Counted from the first letter of the stretch, positions 1-10,800 are shown. The stretch: 64,000 nt of DNA from Anaerolineaceae bacterium UBA700 (GCA_002298885.1 DBMK01000147.1:231-64230); one strand, 5' to 3'. Notes: a model not told the origin generated them from the letters alone. A program made the numbers and translations.

Positions 1-2
1 CC

Positions 3-1526
3 CTGGCGGCCTGCGAGGGCGCCCTGTTGATCGTGGACGCTACCCAGGGCATCGAAGCCCAGACGTTAGCCAACCTTTACCTGGCGCTCGATTCGAACCT
101 GGTGATCATCCCGGTGATCAACAAGATCGATCTTCCCTCCGCACAGCCGGATGTGGTTGCCCAGGACCTCAACAATTTGCTCGGCACGCCGCCGGACCAA
201 ATCCTGCGCATCTCTGCCAAGGACGGCACGAACGTCGACCTGCTGCTCGAATCCATCGTGCGCCTGGTGCCGCCGCCCAAGGGCGACCCGAGCCTTCCCT
301 TGCAGGCCTTGATCTTCGATTCGCATTACGACTCGTACAAGGGTGTGGTCGCCTACGTGCGCGTGATGGATGGCGAAATCCACCCGACCGACAACCTGCT
401 GATGATGGCCACCGGCATCGAAGTTCGCCCGGTAGAAATCGGCGTTTTCTCGCCGGGCATGCGCGCCATCGACCTGCTCAGCGCCGGCGACGTGGGCTAC
501 GTGGCCACCGGCTTGAAGACCGTGTCCGAATCGCGCGTCGGCGACACGATCACCCTGGCGGCCCATCCCGCCCCGCACCCGCTGCCCGGCTACCTGAAGG
601 TCAAGCCGATGGTGTTCGCCGGCATCTACCCGGTGGAGGGCGAGGATTACGGCGATTTGAAGGAAGCCATCGAGAAGCTCCAGCTCAACGACGCCTCCCT
701 GGTATACGAGCCCGAGACCTCGCAGGCGCTCAACTTCGGCTTCCGCTGCGGCTTTCTCGGCCTGTTCCACATGGAGATCATTCAGGAACGTCTCGAGCGC
801 GAGTACGATCTGGATATCGTCGTCACCGCCCCCTCGGTGGCCTACGAAGTCCTCGACCTGGCCGGCAACGTTTCCATTGTCGATTCACCGGTCGACCTCC
901 CGGAAGAAGCCCAGATCCGCGAGATTCGCGAGCCGTGGATGAAGCTGCAGATCATCACCCCCACCGAATATTACGGCACGATCATGGACCTGGTCAACAA
1001 GCGCCGCGGCAGTTTCATCGACCAGGATTACCCCGCCCCGGACCGAGTCCAGCTCAATTTTGAAGTCCCGCTGGCTGAAATTATCGTCGATTTCTTCGAC
1101 GATTTGAAGTCCCGCAGCCGCGGTTATGCTTCAATGGATTACCAGTTCGCCGGCTACCGGGTGAGCAATTTGGTACGCCTGGACGTGCTCATCAACGGCG
1201 ATCCCGTCGACGCCCTGGCAGCCATCGTCCACCGCGAGGATGCTTACCACAAGGGCCAGCGCCTGGTCACCAAGCTGAAGGATATCATCCCACGGCAGCT
1301 CTTCGACGTCCCCGTGCAGGCGCAAGCCGCCGGGCGGATCATTTCCAGCGCCAAGGTCAAGGCCGTGCGCAAGGACGTACTGGCGAAATGCTACGGTGGC
1401 GACATCACCCGCAAGAAAAAACTGCTCGAAAAACAGAAACGCGGCAAGAAACGTATGAAGATGGTGGGAAGCGTCGAAATTCCCCAGGAAGCCTTCATGG
1501 CGATTCTGCGCCTGGAGGAAGAATGA
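3..1526 (+). CDS. lepA: Elongation factor 4 (LepA), 5'-truncated by the window edge
   Basis: Ribosome-associated translational GTPase that back-translocates or remodels stalled ribosomes in the cytoplasm. The frame is open to the left edge; 507 residues are present of the usual ~600, so about 90 N-terminal residues with the P-loop lie outside. Visible are the G3-G4 part of the GTPase domain (VDATQG, then NKIDLP), domain II, the EF-G-like domains III and V, and the LepA-specific C-terminal domain with the basic stretch RKKKLLEKQKRGKKRMK near the end. No frameshift is seen. The TGA stop overlaps the ATG of the next gene (ATGA), so the two are probably cotranscribed and translationally coupled. 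Family assignment is secure. Confidence 0.97.
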   Translation: MAACEGALLIVDATQGIEAQTLANLYLALDSNLVIIPVINKIDLPSAQPDVVAQDLNNLLGTPPDQILRISAKDGTNVDLLLESIVRLVPPPKGDPSLPLQALIFDSHYDSYKGVVAYVRVMDGEIHPTDNLLMMATGIEVRPVEIGVFSPGMRAIDLLSAGDVGYVATGLKTVSESRVGDTITLAAHPAPHPLPGYLKVKPMVFAGIYPVEGEDYGDLKEAIEKLQLNDASLVYEPETSQALNFGFRCGFLGLFHMEIIQERLEREYDLDIVVTAPSVAYEVLDLAGNVSIVDSPVDLPEEAQIREIREPWMKLQIITPTEYYGTIMDLVNKRRGSFIDQDYPAPDRVQLNFEVPLAEIIVDFFDDLKSRSRGYASMDYQFAGYRVSNLVRLDVLINGDPVDALAAIVHREDAYHKGQRLVTKLKDIIPRQLFDVPVQAQAAGRIISSAKVKAVRKDVLAKCYGGDITRKKKLLEKQKRGKKRMKMVGSVEIPQEAFMAILRLEEE

Positions 1527-2542
1527 GTCAGCCGAAACAACAATCCATGTGGGGGAATGCGCGCCGCTGGCTGCCGGGTGTCCTGATCAGCGTGGTCGCC
1601 CTCGTATTGGTGTTCAACCTGGCCTCGTGGAAGGACCTGCTGGCTGCGTTCAGCACCATCCAGCCCATCTACATCATCCTGGCGGTGGTCATCTCTGCCG
1701 TGTCGATGATGGTGCGCGCCGTCGCCTGGAAATCCTTGCTGGCAAACAAGCCCTCGGTGATCACCAGCTTCTTCATCATCGCCCAGGGATACCTGCTGAA
1801 CAATATTTTCCCACTGCGCGCCGGCGAAATCGGCCGGGCGGTCTTCATGGGAAAAGCCATCAAGGTCAGCCCGTTCCACGTTTTATCGTCGATCATCATC
1901 GAGCGCGCCTTCGACCTGATCGTCGCCGCCACGATCCTGCTTTCTACATTGCCGCTTGCCCTCGGGTTGGATTGGGCTCGCCCAGTGGGCCTGGCGACGC
2001 TGGCATTGATGTTTGCCCTCTTCGCCGTCCTGTACCTGATGGCCCGCTACAGCAGCAAGGTGCACGAAATCGCCGAAAAGATCGGCGGCCGCTGGAAGTT
2101 GTTCAGCCGCCTGGTGCTGCCGCAAATCGATTCGCTCCTGGATGGCCTGGGCGCGCTCACCAACCTGCGCCAGTTCCTGTTGAGCATGTTCTGGCTGGGA
2201 TTCACCTGGGTGTTCTGGCTTTCGGTGTACTACGTTATGCTCCTAGCCATTGCCCCGCAGGCGCCGCTCTGGTGGGCCTTGTTTGCTGATTCGCTCCTGG
2301 CGCTGGGCCTGGCGATCCCTTCGGCGCCTTCAGGCCTGGGCATTTATGAGGGCACAATGGTTATCGCCTTGAGCATCCTCGGATTTACCCAATCGGTCGC
2401 CCTGGCGTACGCTATCGTGGTCCACTTTATCACCTTTGCGGTTTCCGGTGTATTCGGCTTCTGGGGCCTGATGCGCGAGCGCCAGTCCCTCAGCACGCTG
2501 TTTTCGGACATTCAAATCCAAAGATCGACCCCAACGGAGTAG
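1523..2542 (+). CDS. Flippase-like integral membrane protein (UPF0104 / LPG synthase TM-region family)
   Basis: A 339-residue polytopic membrane protein with about eight hydrophobic segments, resembling the lysylphosphatidylglycerol-synthase transmembrane region family (UPF0104). Relatives are often found beside glycosyltransferases and are thought to move or handle lipid-linked intermediates, but the substrate is unknown. Typical features are the early segment with FPLRAGEIGRA, and the late SAPSGLGIYEGT motif. The start is taken at ATG 1523, which overlaps the lepA stop; the same frame extends upstream inside lepA but that part would be antifunctional. Downstream lies an epimerase after 3 bases. 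The context suggests a role in envelope polysaccharide or glycolipid assembly. Confidence 0.85.
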   Translation: MSQPKQQSMWGNARRWLPGVLISVVALVLVFNLASWKDLLAAFSTIQPIYIILAVVISAVSMMVRAVAWKSLLANKPSVITSFFIIAQGYLLNNIFPLRAGEIGRAVFMGKAIKVSPFHVLSSIIIERAFDLIVAATILLSTLPLALGLDWARPVGLATLALMFALFAVLYLMARYSSKVHEIAEKIGGRWKLFSRLVLPQIDSLLDGLGALTNLRQFLLSMFWLGFTWVFWLSVYYVMLLAIAPQAPLWWALFADSLLALGLAIPSAPSGLGIYEGTMVIALSILGFTQSVALAYAIVVHFITFAVSGVFGFWGLMRERQSLSTLFSDIQIQRSTPTE

Positions 2543-2545
2543 TTC

Positions 2546-3571
2546 ATGGCACGAAAATTTCTAGTCACCGGTGGTTCCGGATTTATCGGCTCGAATTACG
2601 TCTCGCGGCTGCTCCAGCGCGGCGAGCAGGTGACCATCTTCGATAACCTGTCGCGGGCCGGCTCGCGCCTCAACCTGGAATGGCTGCGCGAAACGTATGG
2701 CGACAACGCCTTCAAGCTGATCAATGGCGACGTGCGCGACGCCAAAGCCGTCCAGGATGCCGCCCGCGAGGCCGCCGTGATCGTCCACCTGGCGGCCCAG
2801 GTAGCAGTGACAACTTCGGTTTCTAAGCCGCGTGAGGATTTCGAAATCAACGCCCTGGGCACTTTTAATGTTATGGAAGCTGCCCGAGCTGCCCGGCGCT
2901 GCCCCATCGTCCTGTACGCCTCCACGAATAAAGTCTACGGCGGCATGGACGAGGTCCAGGTTGTGGAGCAGCCCACGCGCTATACCTACGCCTCCCTGCC
3001 GCTCGGCGCGCCTGAGACCCAGCCCCTCGACTTCCATTCGCCTTACGGGTGTTCCAAAGGCACCGGCGACCAGTACGTACGCGATTATTTTCGCATGTAC
3101 GACATCCCCAGTGTGGTCTTCCGCCAGAGCTGCATCTACGGCACCCGCCAGTTCGGGGTGGAGGACCAGGGCTGGGTAGCCTGGTTCATCATTGCCGCCA
3201 TAACCGGCCGGCCCATCTCCATTTACGGCGATGGCAAGCAGGTGCGCGACATCCTGTTTGTCGAGGACCTTTTGGACGCCTACGATGCCGCCCTGGATAA
3301 AATCGACAAGGCTGCCGGGCAGGTCTACAACATCGGCGGCGGAGCGGACAAGACCCTTTCAATTTGGGACGAGTTTTGCCCCATGCTCGAAAAAATGGTC
3401 GGTCATTCCGTCAAGGTCAACCGCGGCGATTGGCGCCCCGGCGATCAAAAAGTCTACATTTCTGACATTCGTAAAGCCCAGGCAGAATTGGGATGGAAAC
3501 CGCGCATCGGCGTTGCCGAGGGCATCCAGCGCCTGTTCGATTGGGTTAACGCCAACCGTAAATTGTTCTAG
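2546..3571 (+). CDS. NAD-dependent epimerase/dehydratase, CDP-paratose 2-epimerase-like
   Basis: A 341-residue extended short-chain dehydrogenase/reductase acting on a nucleotide sugar. The N-terminal Rossmann motif TGGSGFIGS binds NAD, and YGCSK near residue 168 carries the catalytic Tyr and Lys. The stretch CIYGTRQFGVEDQGWVAWF followed by IYGDGKQVRD is typical of CDP-paratose 2-epimerases (tyvelose epimerase group) rather than GalE. The substrate is therefore probably a CDP- or UDP-activated hexose, but this is not provable here. A start-proximal GGAG lies 6 bases before ATG. It sits between a flippase-like gene (gap 3) and a GT4 gene (gap 3), consistent with supply of an activated sugar to the same pathway. 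Confidence 0.9.
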   Translation: MARKFLVTGGSGFIGSNYVSRLLQRGEQVTIFDNLSRAGSRLNLEWLRETYGDNAFKLINGDVRDAKAVQDAAREAAVIVHLAAQVAVTTSVSKPREDFEINALGTFNVMEAARAARRCPIVLYASTNKVYGGMDEVQVVEQPTRYTYASLPLGAPETQPLDFHSPYGCSKGTGDQYVRDYFRMYDIPSVVFRQSCIYGTRQFGVEDQGWVAWFIIAAITGRPISIYGDGKQVRDILFVEDLLDAYDAALDKIDKAAGQVYNIGGGADKTLSIWDEFCPMLEKMVGHSVKVNRGDWRPGDQKVYISDIRKAQAELGWKPRIGVAEGIQRLFDWVNANRKLF

Positions 3572-3574
3572 TCC

Positions 3575-4738
3575 ATGCGCATCCTGGTTGTCCTGACGTA
3601 TTATCGCCCGCACATCAGCGGGCTGACCATCTATGCCGAGCGCCTGGCCAAAGCCTGGGCGCGCCGCGGCCACATCGTCACCGTACTGACCTCCCGTTAC
3701 GATCCGAACCTGCCTGAGGATGAAATCCGCGAAGGGGTGCGCATCGTGCGCGCCCCGGTCCTGTTCCGGCTGAGCAAGGGCGTCGTCATGCCCACGTTTG
3801 GCGCCCTGGCGAGCAAGCTGGTGGCCGAAAACGACGTCATCCAGCTCCACCTGCCCCAGTTCGACGCCGCCGGCGTTGCCCTGCGCGGTCGCCTGCTCAA
3901 GAAGCCGACGGTCATCACCTACCACTGCGACCTGCTTATGCCGCCGGGCCTTCTGGCGTGGACCGCCAACCAGGCCGTGCGCGTGATGAACAACCTGGCT
4001 GCGCTGGCCTGCCACCGCATTGTGACCTATACCCGGGACTACGCCGAAAATTCAAACTACCTGAACCGTTACCTGCATAAACTCCAGGTTATACCGCCCC
4101 CGGTCGAGCTGCCAGCCGTTTCTGCCGCCGAGATTGCGGCCTTCCAGCACCAGCACAACCTACAAAACCACCGCCCGGTGATTGCCATGGTCTCGCGCTT
4201 TGCCACCGAAAAAGGGGTTGAAGTCCTGCTCAATGCGCTGCCGCGCATCCTGGAAGCCTATCCCCAGGCCCTGGTCCAATTTGCCGGCCCTTACCAGAAC
4301 ATCTACGGCGAGGAAGACTATTACCGGCGCCTTTCCCCCGCGATCCTGGATTTCAAGCAGCGCGGCAACTGGCAGTTCCTGGGCCCGTTAAGCGCGGCCC
4401 AACTGGCGGCTTTTTACCCCAACGTGGATTTGCTGGTCCTCCCCAGCCTGAATTCAACCGAAGCCTTCGGCCTGGTGCAGATCGAAGCCATGATGAACGG
4501 CGTCCCGACCGTCGCCTCGGACCTGCCGGGCGTGCGCCAGCCGGTGAAGCAGCATGCCATGGGCAAGATCATTCCCATCGGCGATGCAGCCGCCCTGGCG
4601 GAGGCAATGCTTGCCATCCTGGGCGATCCCCAGGCTTACCACCTGGACGCTCAGGCGATCACCCAACGTTACCTTCCAGACACGATCGCCGTCGAGTACG
4701 AGAAATTGTTTGCCGAGCTGCACGAAGCGTTGCAGTAA
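3575..4738 (+). CDS. Glycosyltransferase family 4 (GT-B fold)
   Basis: A 387-residue cytoplasmic retaining glycosyltransferase. The N-terminal glycosyltransferase-4 domain contains the segment YYRPHISGLTIYAERLA, typical of GT4 acceptor domains, and ITYHCDL. The C-terminal donor domain begins near residue 200 (VSRFATEKGVEVLL) and has the EX7E motif in EAFGLVQIE followed by GVPTVASDLPGVRQPV. Donor and acceptor cannot be read from the sequence. No clear ribosome-binding site precedes the ATG; translation is likely coupled to the upstream epimerase, whose stop is 3 bases away. The AT-rich 45 bases after the stop may carry a new promoter for the next gene. Confidence 0.93.
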   Translation: MRILVVLTYYRPHISGLTIYAERLAKAWARRGHIVTVLTSRYDPNLPEDEIREGVRIVRAPVLFRLSKGVVMPTFGALASKLVAENDVIQLHLPQFDAAGVALRGRLLKKPTVITYHCDLLMPPGLLAWTANQAVRVMNNLAALACHRIVTYTRDYAENSNYLNRYLHKLQVIPPPVELPAVSAAEIAAFQHQHNLQNHRPVIAMVSRFATEKGVEVLLNALPRILEAYPQALVQFAGPYQNIYGEEDYYRRLSPAILDFKQRGNWQFLGPLSAAQLAAFYPNVDLLVLPSLNSTEAFGLVQIEAMMNGVPTVASDLPGVRQPVKQHAMGKIIPIGDAAALAEAMLAILGDPQAYHLDAQAITQRYLPDTIAVEYEKLFAELHEALQ

Positions 4739-4769
4739 GGTAATTAAGACTCTCTTTACCATAGAAAGA

Positions 4770-4775
4770 TATAAT
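4770..4775 (+). promoter_or_regulatory. -10-like TATAAT close to the methyltransferase start
   Basis: A perfect TATAAT ends 8 bases before the ATG at 4784 in the only AT-rich gap of the glycan cluster. No good -35 was found 16-18 bases upstream. If active it would give an almost leaderless mRNA for the methyltransferase. Confidence 0.35.
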
Positions 4776-4783
4776 TAACCTTT

Positions 4784-5587
4784 ATGAATGGAAATGGGAC
4801 CCCTTCCAAGGATTTCCTCGGGCTCCAACTGCGGGATATGCCGTACTTCCGGGCCGTACTGCGGGCGGTCGAATGCCGGTTCTACCAGGATTTCGAGCTT
4901 CCGGGTCCGGTCCTCGACCTGGGCTGCGGCGACGGCCATTTCGCCACCATCGCCTTCGACCATCCCCTGGATGCGGGCGTCGATCCCTGGACCGGGCCGG
5001 TGCGCCAGGCCGGGAAAAGGGGAGGCTACCGCCTCGTCGTCCAGGGGTACGGCGACCGTCTGCCCTTTGAGGACGGTTATTTTGCCAGCGCTATCAGCAA
5101 TTCGGTGCTCGAACATATTCCCGACGTGGATGCGGTGGTGTGCGAGATCGGCCGGGTATTGAAGCCGGGCGCCCCGTTTCTATTCTGCGTGCCGAACCAT
5201 TATTTCCTGTCAAACCTCTCTGTCTCCAGCTTCTTCGACCGCCTTGGCCTGAAGGGCATCGGTGACGGATACCGTTCCTTTTTCAACCGCATCTCTCGCC
5301 ACCAGCACTGCGATAGTCCCGAGGTGTGGGACGCCCGCTTGAAATCCGCCGGGTTTCGTATAGAAAAATGGTGGCATTATTTCTCTCCTCAAGCGCTGCA
5401 CATCCTCGAATGGGGCCATTACTTGGGTCTGCCATCGCTGGTCTCCCATGCCGTCTTCGGCCGTTGGATCCTCAGCCGGTCGGATTGGAACCTGGCGCTC
5501 ACCCGAGCCATCGTCAGGCCTGCCTACGATGAACCCAGCCAGCAGCCTAGGGGATCTTACACCTTCTACGTTGCCCAAAAAGTATGA
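4784..5587 (+). CDS. Class I SAM-dependent methyltransferase
   Basis: A 267-residue soluble methyltransferase of the UbiE/Methyltransf_11 type. Motif I is VLDLGCGDGHFA around residues 44-55, and the later NSVLEHIPDVDAVVCEIGRVLKPG matches motifs II-III. The C-terminal part is longer than in minimal enzymes and contains aromatic, hydrophobic stretches. The substrate is unknown; its place among sugar-handling genes suggests methylation of a glycan or glycolipid. No Shine-Dalgarno sequence precedes the ATG, and a TATAAT lies 8 bases upstream. The stop overlaps the start of the next gene (ATGA), implying coupling. Confidence 0.9.
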   Translation: MNGNGTPSKDFLGLQLRDMPYFRAVLRAVECRFYQDFELPGPVLDLGCGDGHFATIAFDHPLDAGVDPWTGPVRQAGKRGGYRLVVQGYGDRLPFEDGYFASAISNSVLEHIPDVDAVVCEIGRVLKPGAPFLFCVPNHYFLSNLSVSSFFDRLGLKGIGDGYRSFFNRISRHQHCDSPEVWDARLKSAGFRIEKWWHYFSPQALHILEWGHYLGLPSLVSHAVFGRWILSRSDWNLALTRAIVRPAYDEPSQQPRGSYTFYVAQKV

Positions 5588-7836
5588 ACGAACCGAGTAT
5601 TCTGGATTACCTCAAATCGAAATTGATGCCCTGGCGGGGCGAAAAGATCGAAATTCCTCCTGCCCCCCAGGTTGAAATAAAATCTCCACAAATCCAGCAG
5701 CAGGTTAGCATACAGCCTGAAGAGCACACCGTGGAGCAGACTCGGGAGTTCGAGCAGATTTCTGTGGTTGAGCCGGTGGTCCCTCAGGTTACGTCTTTTC
5801 CGGCGGTTGAGGCCGTTGGCACCCAATCGGTGCCGCTGGTGGTGCCCTGGCGCTCGCTGGCAGCCGCGGGCGTGGCCTTGATTGCCCAGCTTGGCCTTGA
5901 GCCGCCCCGCCCTTACGTCGGGGTAGGGATTGCGTTATACGTCGTTTCCGCCCTGTTGGTGGTGTGGGCCGTCCGCTCGAAGGAATGGGCTCTGGCGCCA
6001 TTGGCCGAGGACGTGCCCCAGGCGGTTGACGTCGGCGGGATTCGATGGAAATTCCTGGTTTTCGCCCTGCCGTTGGTGGCCCTGTCCTTCCTGGCTTTCG
6101 GCGGCAACCTGTTTACTGTTCCAAACCTGGCCATCTGGGCTGTCACCATTGCCTACGTTTTCATCGCCATCTGGCAGCCGGCGGCGCGCTCAGGGTCGCT
6201 GGGCCGCGCCTGGGCGCGCTTTGCAGCCTGGGCTCGCCATCCCGGTTTCACCCTCAGGATCTCACCCTGGACGTTGTTGTTCATTGGCGCCATCGTGCTG
6301 GTCGTTTTCTTCAGGCTCTATCGCCTCAGCCAGGTGCCTGGGGAGATGTTCAGCGACCACGCCGAAAAACTGCTGGATATCAGCGACGTTTTGAACGGCC
6401 AGACACACATCTTCTTCCCGCGCAATACCGGCCGCGAAGCCATCCAGATGTACCTCACGGCCGCGGTCTCGATCTTGTTCAGTACTGGCCTTTCCTTTAT
6501 CAGCCTCAAAATCGGTACGGCTTTCGTTGGGTTGATTACCCTTCCGTACGTTTACTTGTTGGGAAAGGAAATTGGCGGGCGCTGGGTGGGTTTCCTGGCT
6601 TTCGTTATGACCGGCATTGCCTACTGGCCCAACCTCATAGCCCGGATTGGCCTGCGGTTCCCGCTGTACGCTGCTTTTGCCGCGCCGGTGCTGTATTATT
6701 TCATCCGCGGTCTGCGTTACCAAAAGCGCAATGATTTCATCCTGGCCGGCCTCTTCCTGGGATTGGGCTTGCACGGCTACAGCCCTATGCGCATCGTGCC
6801 ATTTGTGCTGGTCATCCTCTTTGGCCTGTATTTACTGCATACCCAGGCCAGGGGCAAGCGCAGGCAGGCGATCGTGGCGTTTGTCGTCCTGGCCATTGTC
6901 TCCGTGGTGATCTTCCTGCCTTTGATGCGCTACATGCTGGAAAATCCAGAAAGCTTCAATGAACGCGCTCTCAGCCGCCTGGGTGAGACCGAAACAGTCT
7001 ATGTGGCCCCGGTCTGGCAAATCTTCATCGAAAATACCTGGAAGGCCTGGATTATGCCCTTCTGGGATAATGGAAACATCTGGGTCCATTCTGTCATCGG
7101 CCGGCCTTCGCTGGACGTGGTGGCTGCGGCATTTTACTTCCTCGGATCGCTCCAGGTGCTCATCCGTTACTTGCGCAAGCGCCATTGGATTGACCTGTTC
7201 CTCCTGGTTTCGGTGCCGCTGCTGATGCTGCCTTCTATCCTCTCCCTGGCCTTCCCGGACGAGAATCCCAGCCTCAACCGCACCGATGCAGCTTTCATCC
7301 CGGTCTTCATCCTGGTAGCCATCGGCCTGGAAGGGGTGCTGGCCGGTTTCAAACGCCTTTCTGCTTCGCGATCCTCCTGGCTGGCTGCCGGGGCTTTGGG
7401 TGTGATTTTGGTGGGTTGGTCCGCCTCCAATAACGCTGACCTGGTATTCAACCAGTTCGACAACCAGTTCATGCAGGGCGCCTGGAATACATCCCAAATC
7501 GGTCAGGTGATCCGCGATTTTGCCGATTCGGTCGGCAGCGCCGATTCGGCCTACGTGGTGCCATATCCCTATTGGGTTGATACCCGCCTGGTGGGCATTA
7601 ATGCCGGCTATCCCACCAAAGATTACGCCCTCAACCGCGAGGATATCGGTACCACCCTCAATAACCCGCGCGCCAAGCTGTTTATCGTAAAGCCCGAGGA
7701 TACGGATACCCTGACTGTCCTAAAAAACATTTATCCCAACGGCCGTTCCGTTTTGCATCAATCGACCTATGCAGGCAAAGATTTCCTTGCCTACCTGGTG
7801 CCCCCGACGGTAGACGAGACCGCCCCAAACAACTAA
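5584..7836 (+). CDS. GT39-like (GT-C) membrane glycosyltransferase with cytoplasmic N-terminal extension
   Basis: A 750-residue polytopic protein of the PMT/ArnT type, which transfers sugars from a polyprenyl-phosphate donor at the outer face of the membrane. The first ~75 residues are polar and Gln/Pro/Val-rich and probably cytoplasmic. More than ten hydrophobic segments follow. The first external loop has an acidic motif in MFSDHAEKLLD near residue 257, in the position of the catalytic Asp of GT-C enzymes. The C-terminal ~150 residues form a soluble extracytoplasmic domain. The start overlaps the methyltransferase stop. Three more large hydrophobic genes follow, so a shared surface glycan or protein-glycosylation pathway is likely. 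Donor and acceptor are unknown. Confidence 0.85.
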   Translation: MNEPSILDYLKSKLMPWRGEKIEIPPAPQVEIKSPQIQQQVSIQPEEHTVEQTREFEQISVVEPVVPQVTSFPAVEAVGTQSVPLVVPWRSLAAAGVALIAQLGLEPPRPYVGVGIALYVVSALLVVWAVRSKEWALAPLAEDVPQAVDVGGIRWKFLVFALPLVALSFLAFGGNLFTVPNLAIWAVTIAYVFIAIWQPAARSGSLGRAWARFAAWARHPGFTLRISPWTLLFIGAIVLVVFFRLYRLSQVPGEMFSDHAEKLLDISDVLNGQTHIFFPRNTGREAIQMYLTAAVSILFSTGLSFISLKIGTAFVGLITLPYVYLLGKEIGGRWVGFLAFVMTGIAYWPNLIARIGLRFPLYAAFAAPVLYYFIRGLRYQKRNDFILAGLFLGLGLHGYSPMRIVPFVLVILFGLYLLHTQARGKRRQAIVAFVVLAIVSVVIFLPLMRYMLENPESFNERALSRLGETETVYVAPVWQIFIENTWKAWIMPFWDNGNIWVHSVIGRPSLDVVAAAFYFLGSLQVLIRYLRKRHWIDLFLLVSVPLLMLPSILSLAFPDENPSLNRTDAAFIPVFILVAIGLEGVLAGFKRLSASRSSWLAAGALGVILVGWSASNNADLVFNQFDNQFMQGAWNTSQIGQVIRDFADSVGSADSAYVVPYPYWVDTRLVGINAGYPTKDYALNREDIGTTLNNPRAKLFIVKPEDTDTLTVLKNIYPNGRSVLHQSTYAGKDFLAYLVPPTVDETAPNN

Positions 7837-7851
7837 CGGTTTGAAGCCTCA

Positions 7852-10800
7852 ATGAACGAGCAAATCATTTCGGCAGACACTGAACAAGAAAAAACCCGGG
7901 AACGGAGTTCCATTCTCTGGCCGATCCTGCTGCTGGCTGTCCTTCTGGTGGGGGCATATTTCCGCTTTGTGGGCCTCAACTGGGACCAGAACCAGCACCT
8001 TCATCCCGATGAACGTTTCATGACCATGGTATCGAGCGCCATTTACCCGCCGGCGAGTCTTTCTCAATTCTTCGATACCAATCTATCACCGCTTAATCCG
8101 CACAACCAGGGCTACAGCTTCTACGTCTACGGCGACCTGCCCTTGTTTATCGTGCGCTACCTGGCCGGCGCCTTAGGCCAGACCGGCTACGACCAGGTCA
8201 ACCTGGTCGGCCGTGCCGTCTCGGCCGGTCTGGATTTACTTACGATCATACTGATCTATCTGCTGGCCGACCGGCTTTTCCGTAACAAGCGCCTGGCGCT
8301 TTTGGCCGCCGCTTTCGACGCCCTGGCAGTCCTTCAAATCCAGCTCTCCCACTATTACACAGTCGATATCCCGGCAAATTTCTTCATCTTCCTGGCGTTC
8401 TACATTGCAGTCGTAATCCAGACCGATCGGCGTGTCCCTGCTGGGCCGGCCGCCTCCGGAGAGAATCCCTCTTTCTGGAATCGCTTTTCCCTGGATTGGA
8501 AAACCACCGTTCCCTATGGCCTATTTGGCATCGCCTCCGGGATGGCGCTGGCCTCGAAGATCAGTGCTGTCCCGCTGGTGTTACTGCTGCCCCTGGGCGC
8601 CTGGGTCTGGTGGGACCGCCTGGACGAGGAAACGCGCAGCATTGCCTGGCCGGCCGTTTTGCGCAATCTAGCCATCGGCGGCTTTTTCTGCCTGCTGGCC
8701 TTTCGCATTTGCCAGCCTTATGCCTTCTCTGGCCCGGGTTTCTTTGGCATCAGTCTCGACCCCAAATGGCTTCAGAATATGCAGGAGATCCAGGCCCAGA
8801 TCAACGGCGACGTGGACGCCCCCTTTGCGCTCCAATGGATCCGCCGCCCGGTCACGTTTGCCTGGACGAACATGGTCAATTGGGGCCTGGGATTGCCCCT
8901 GGGCCTGCTGGCGTGGGCCGGCTTTATTTGGATGGCCTGGCGCATGCTGCGCGGAGAATGGCGCAAGCACTTACTCTTATGGAGCTGGACGGCCGGCTTT
9001 TTTACCTGGCAGTCGCTGCAGGGCAACCCGAGCATGCGCTACCAGATTCCGGTCTACCCTACTCTGGCCATTATCGCTGCCTGGGGGATCTTCCAACTCT
9101 GGGAGTCTCGTCCTGCCTGGCTGAGCCGCCTGGGCCGTATTGCATGGCAAAAGGTGGTTGCGGCGGGAGTCGCGGCTCTCGTGCTGGTTGCAACCTTTGC
9201 CTGGGCGTTGGCTTTCTCCCAGATCTACCAGCGCCCGGTGACCCGCGTCGAGGCGACCGACTGGATTTACCAGAACGTCCCGGGGCCGATCAACTTGCAC
9301 GTCCAGACTCCATCCGGGATGGTCAACCAGCCCCTGGCCTACCAGTACGACACGGCCATCGAGCCCGGCAAGCCTTATACGGCGGTTTTCACCGTTTCCA
9401 ACCCGGCCGCCCTGTCTGAATTGGACTTGCCTCAGCTTGCATTGGAGCAGACCGAGCCCGATCCGCTCACCCTCCAGGTTGAGGTGAGCGACGTCGATGC
9501 AGGAAACAAGATCCTCGGCAGCGGCACGCTTCAGATCCCGGCTGGCGGCAGCTCGGACCAGACTTACAAGATTCCGCTGGACGACCTGATACCGCTGGAA
9601 GCGAACCATCAATACGGGATGTCCCTGTCTCTCCAAAATACCTCCGGCCGGGTGGGCATCTCCGACCCGGTCAAGTTCGTCATGCTGTCTCATTTCGCCC
9701 AGCAGGCGGTGGTATTTCCAGCCCAGCAGTTGCAGACCGGAATCTCGATAGCCGCAGCCTTTAGCGCAAATAGCGGCGGCCGGCTGGCTTCGATTCGCAT
9801 GCCAGTCGATCAGGGAGGCCAGGACCCTGCAATCAACTTGCAGGTAGGACTGTCCATCTTCGACCAATCCAACCAGGGCAGCGTGGTAGGGACGAGCAGC
9901 GCCAATATCCAGGCTGCCGCCGGTCTCAAATCTATCACCTTTGCTTTCGATCCACCGGTATCGTTGGTATCGCAGCACGCATATTCGGTCATTCTTGAAC
10001 AGACTCTCCCGGGCTCGACCGTTTCCCTGACCGGAGACATGCAGTTGGTCCTTTCGGGCGATCCGGTCTCTCTGATCCTTCCCTACCCGGTTCAGCTCAT
10101 CCAGACTGGCGACCCTTACCTGGATAATTTCACGGCCGCAGTTTCTGGATCTTTGAGTGAAATATCCCTTCCCCACGTTGTTGACCAAAGCCTCACAAGC
10201 AGCGGCAGCGACCGCCTGCGCGTCTCGCTCGTCGAGCCGGGAAATGTGGATAACGTGCTTGCCAAAGGACAGGTCGAACAGGTCTTCCGCTCTCAAAACG
10301 ATTTGCGCGGCACATCGGCCACGATTAAATTTGACTCCTCGGTTCAGGTTCAAAAAGGCGGCACTTATACCCTGCGCTTCGACCTGGATACTCCCGGCCA
10401 ATTGGCGCTGCGCGGCAGCTCTCCCGCCAATGAGAGCACCTGGGACGATGGACTGCCCCTGCGCACGGATAACTATGATGGTTACAGCGGTATTTTCCAG
10501 CGCAGCCTGAACTTTGAGATGTATTGGGACGACGACGCTGCCAAGCTCACTCGCCTCCAGGATACGCTCAACCAGGCCGATTATATTTTCATATCCTCCA
10601 ACCGCCAGTGGGGCAGCATCCCCCGCGTCCAGGAGCGCTACCCGCTTTCCACCGCCTATTACCGCGATCTGCTAGGCTGTCCAGCCGAAAAAGAAATCCT
10701 TTGGTGCTACAGCGTGGCCGAGCCCGGCATGTTCCAGGGGAAATTGGGTTTCGACCTGGTCAAGGTTTCGGCGTCGTACCCGAGCCTGGGTCCACTGCAG

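Noticed and set aside
1388..1522. Longer start for the flippase-like gene inside lepA
   Set aside because: The extra residues are lepA in another frame, charged and without similarity; ATG 1523 overlaps the lepA stop in the usual ATGA way.
8977..10401. A 474-residue open frame on the minus strand
   Set aside because: It is antisense to the 1906-residue membrane protein, whose family motifs are clear. The frame is open because of GC-rich codon use and has no recognisable domain.
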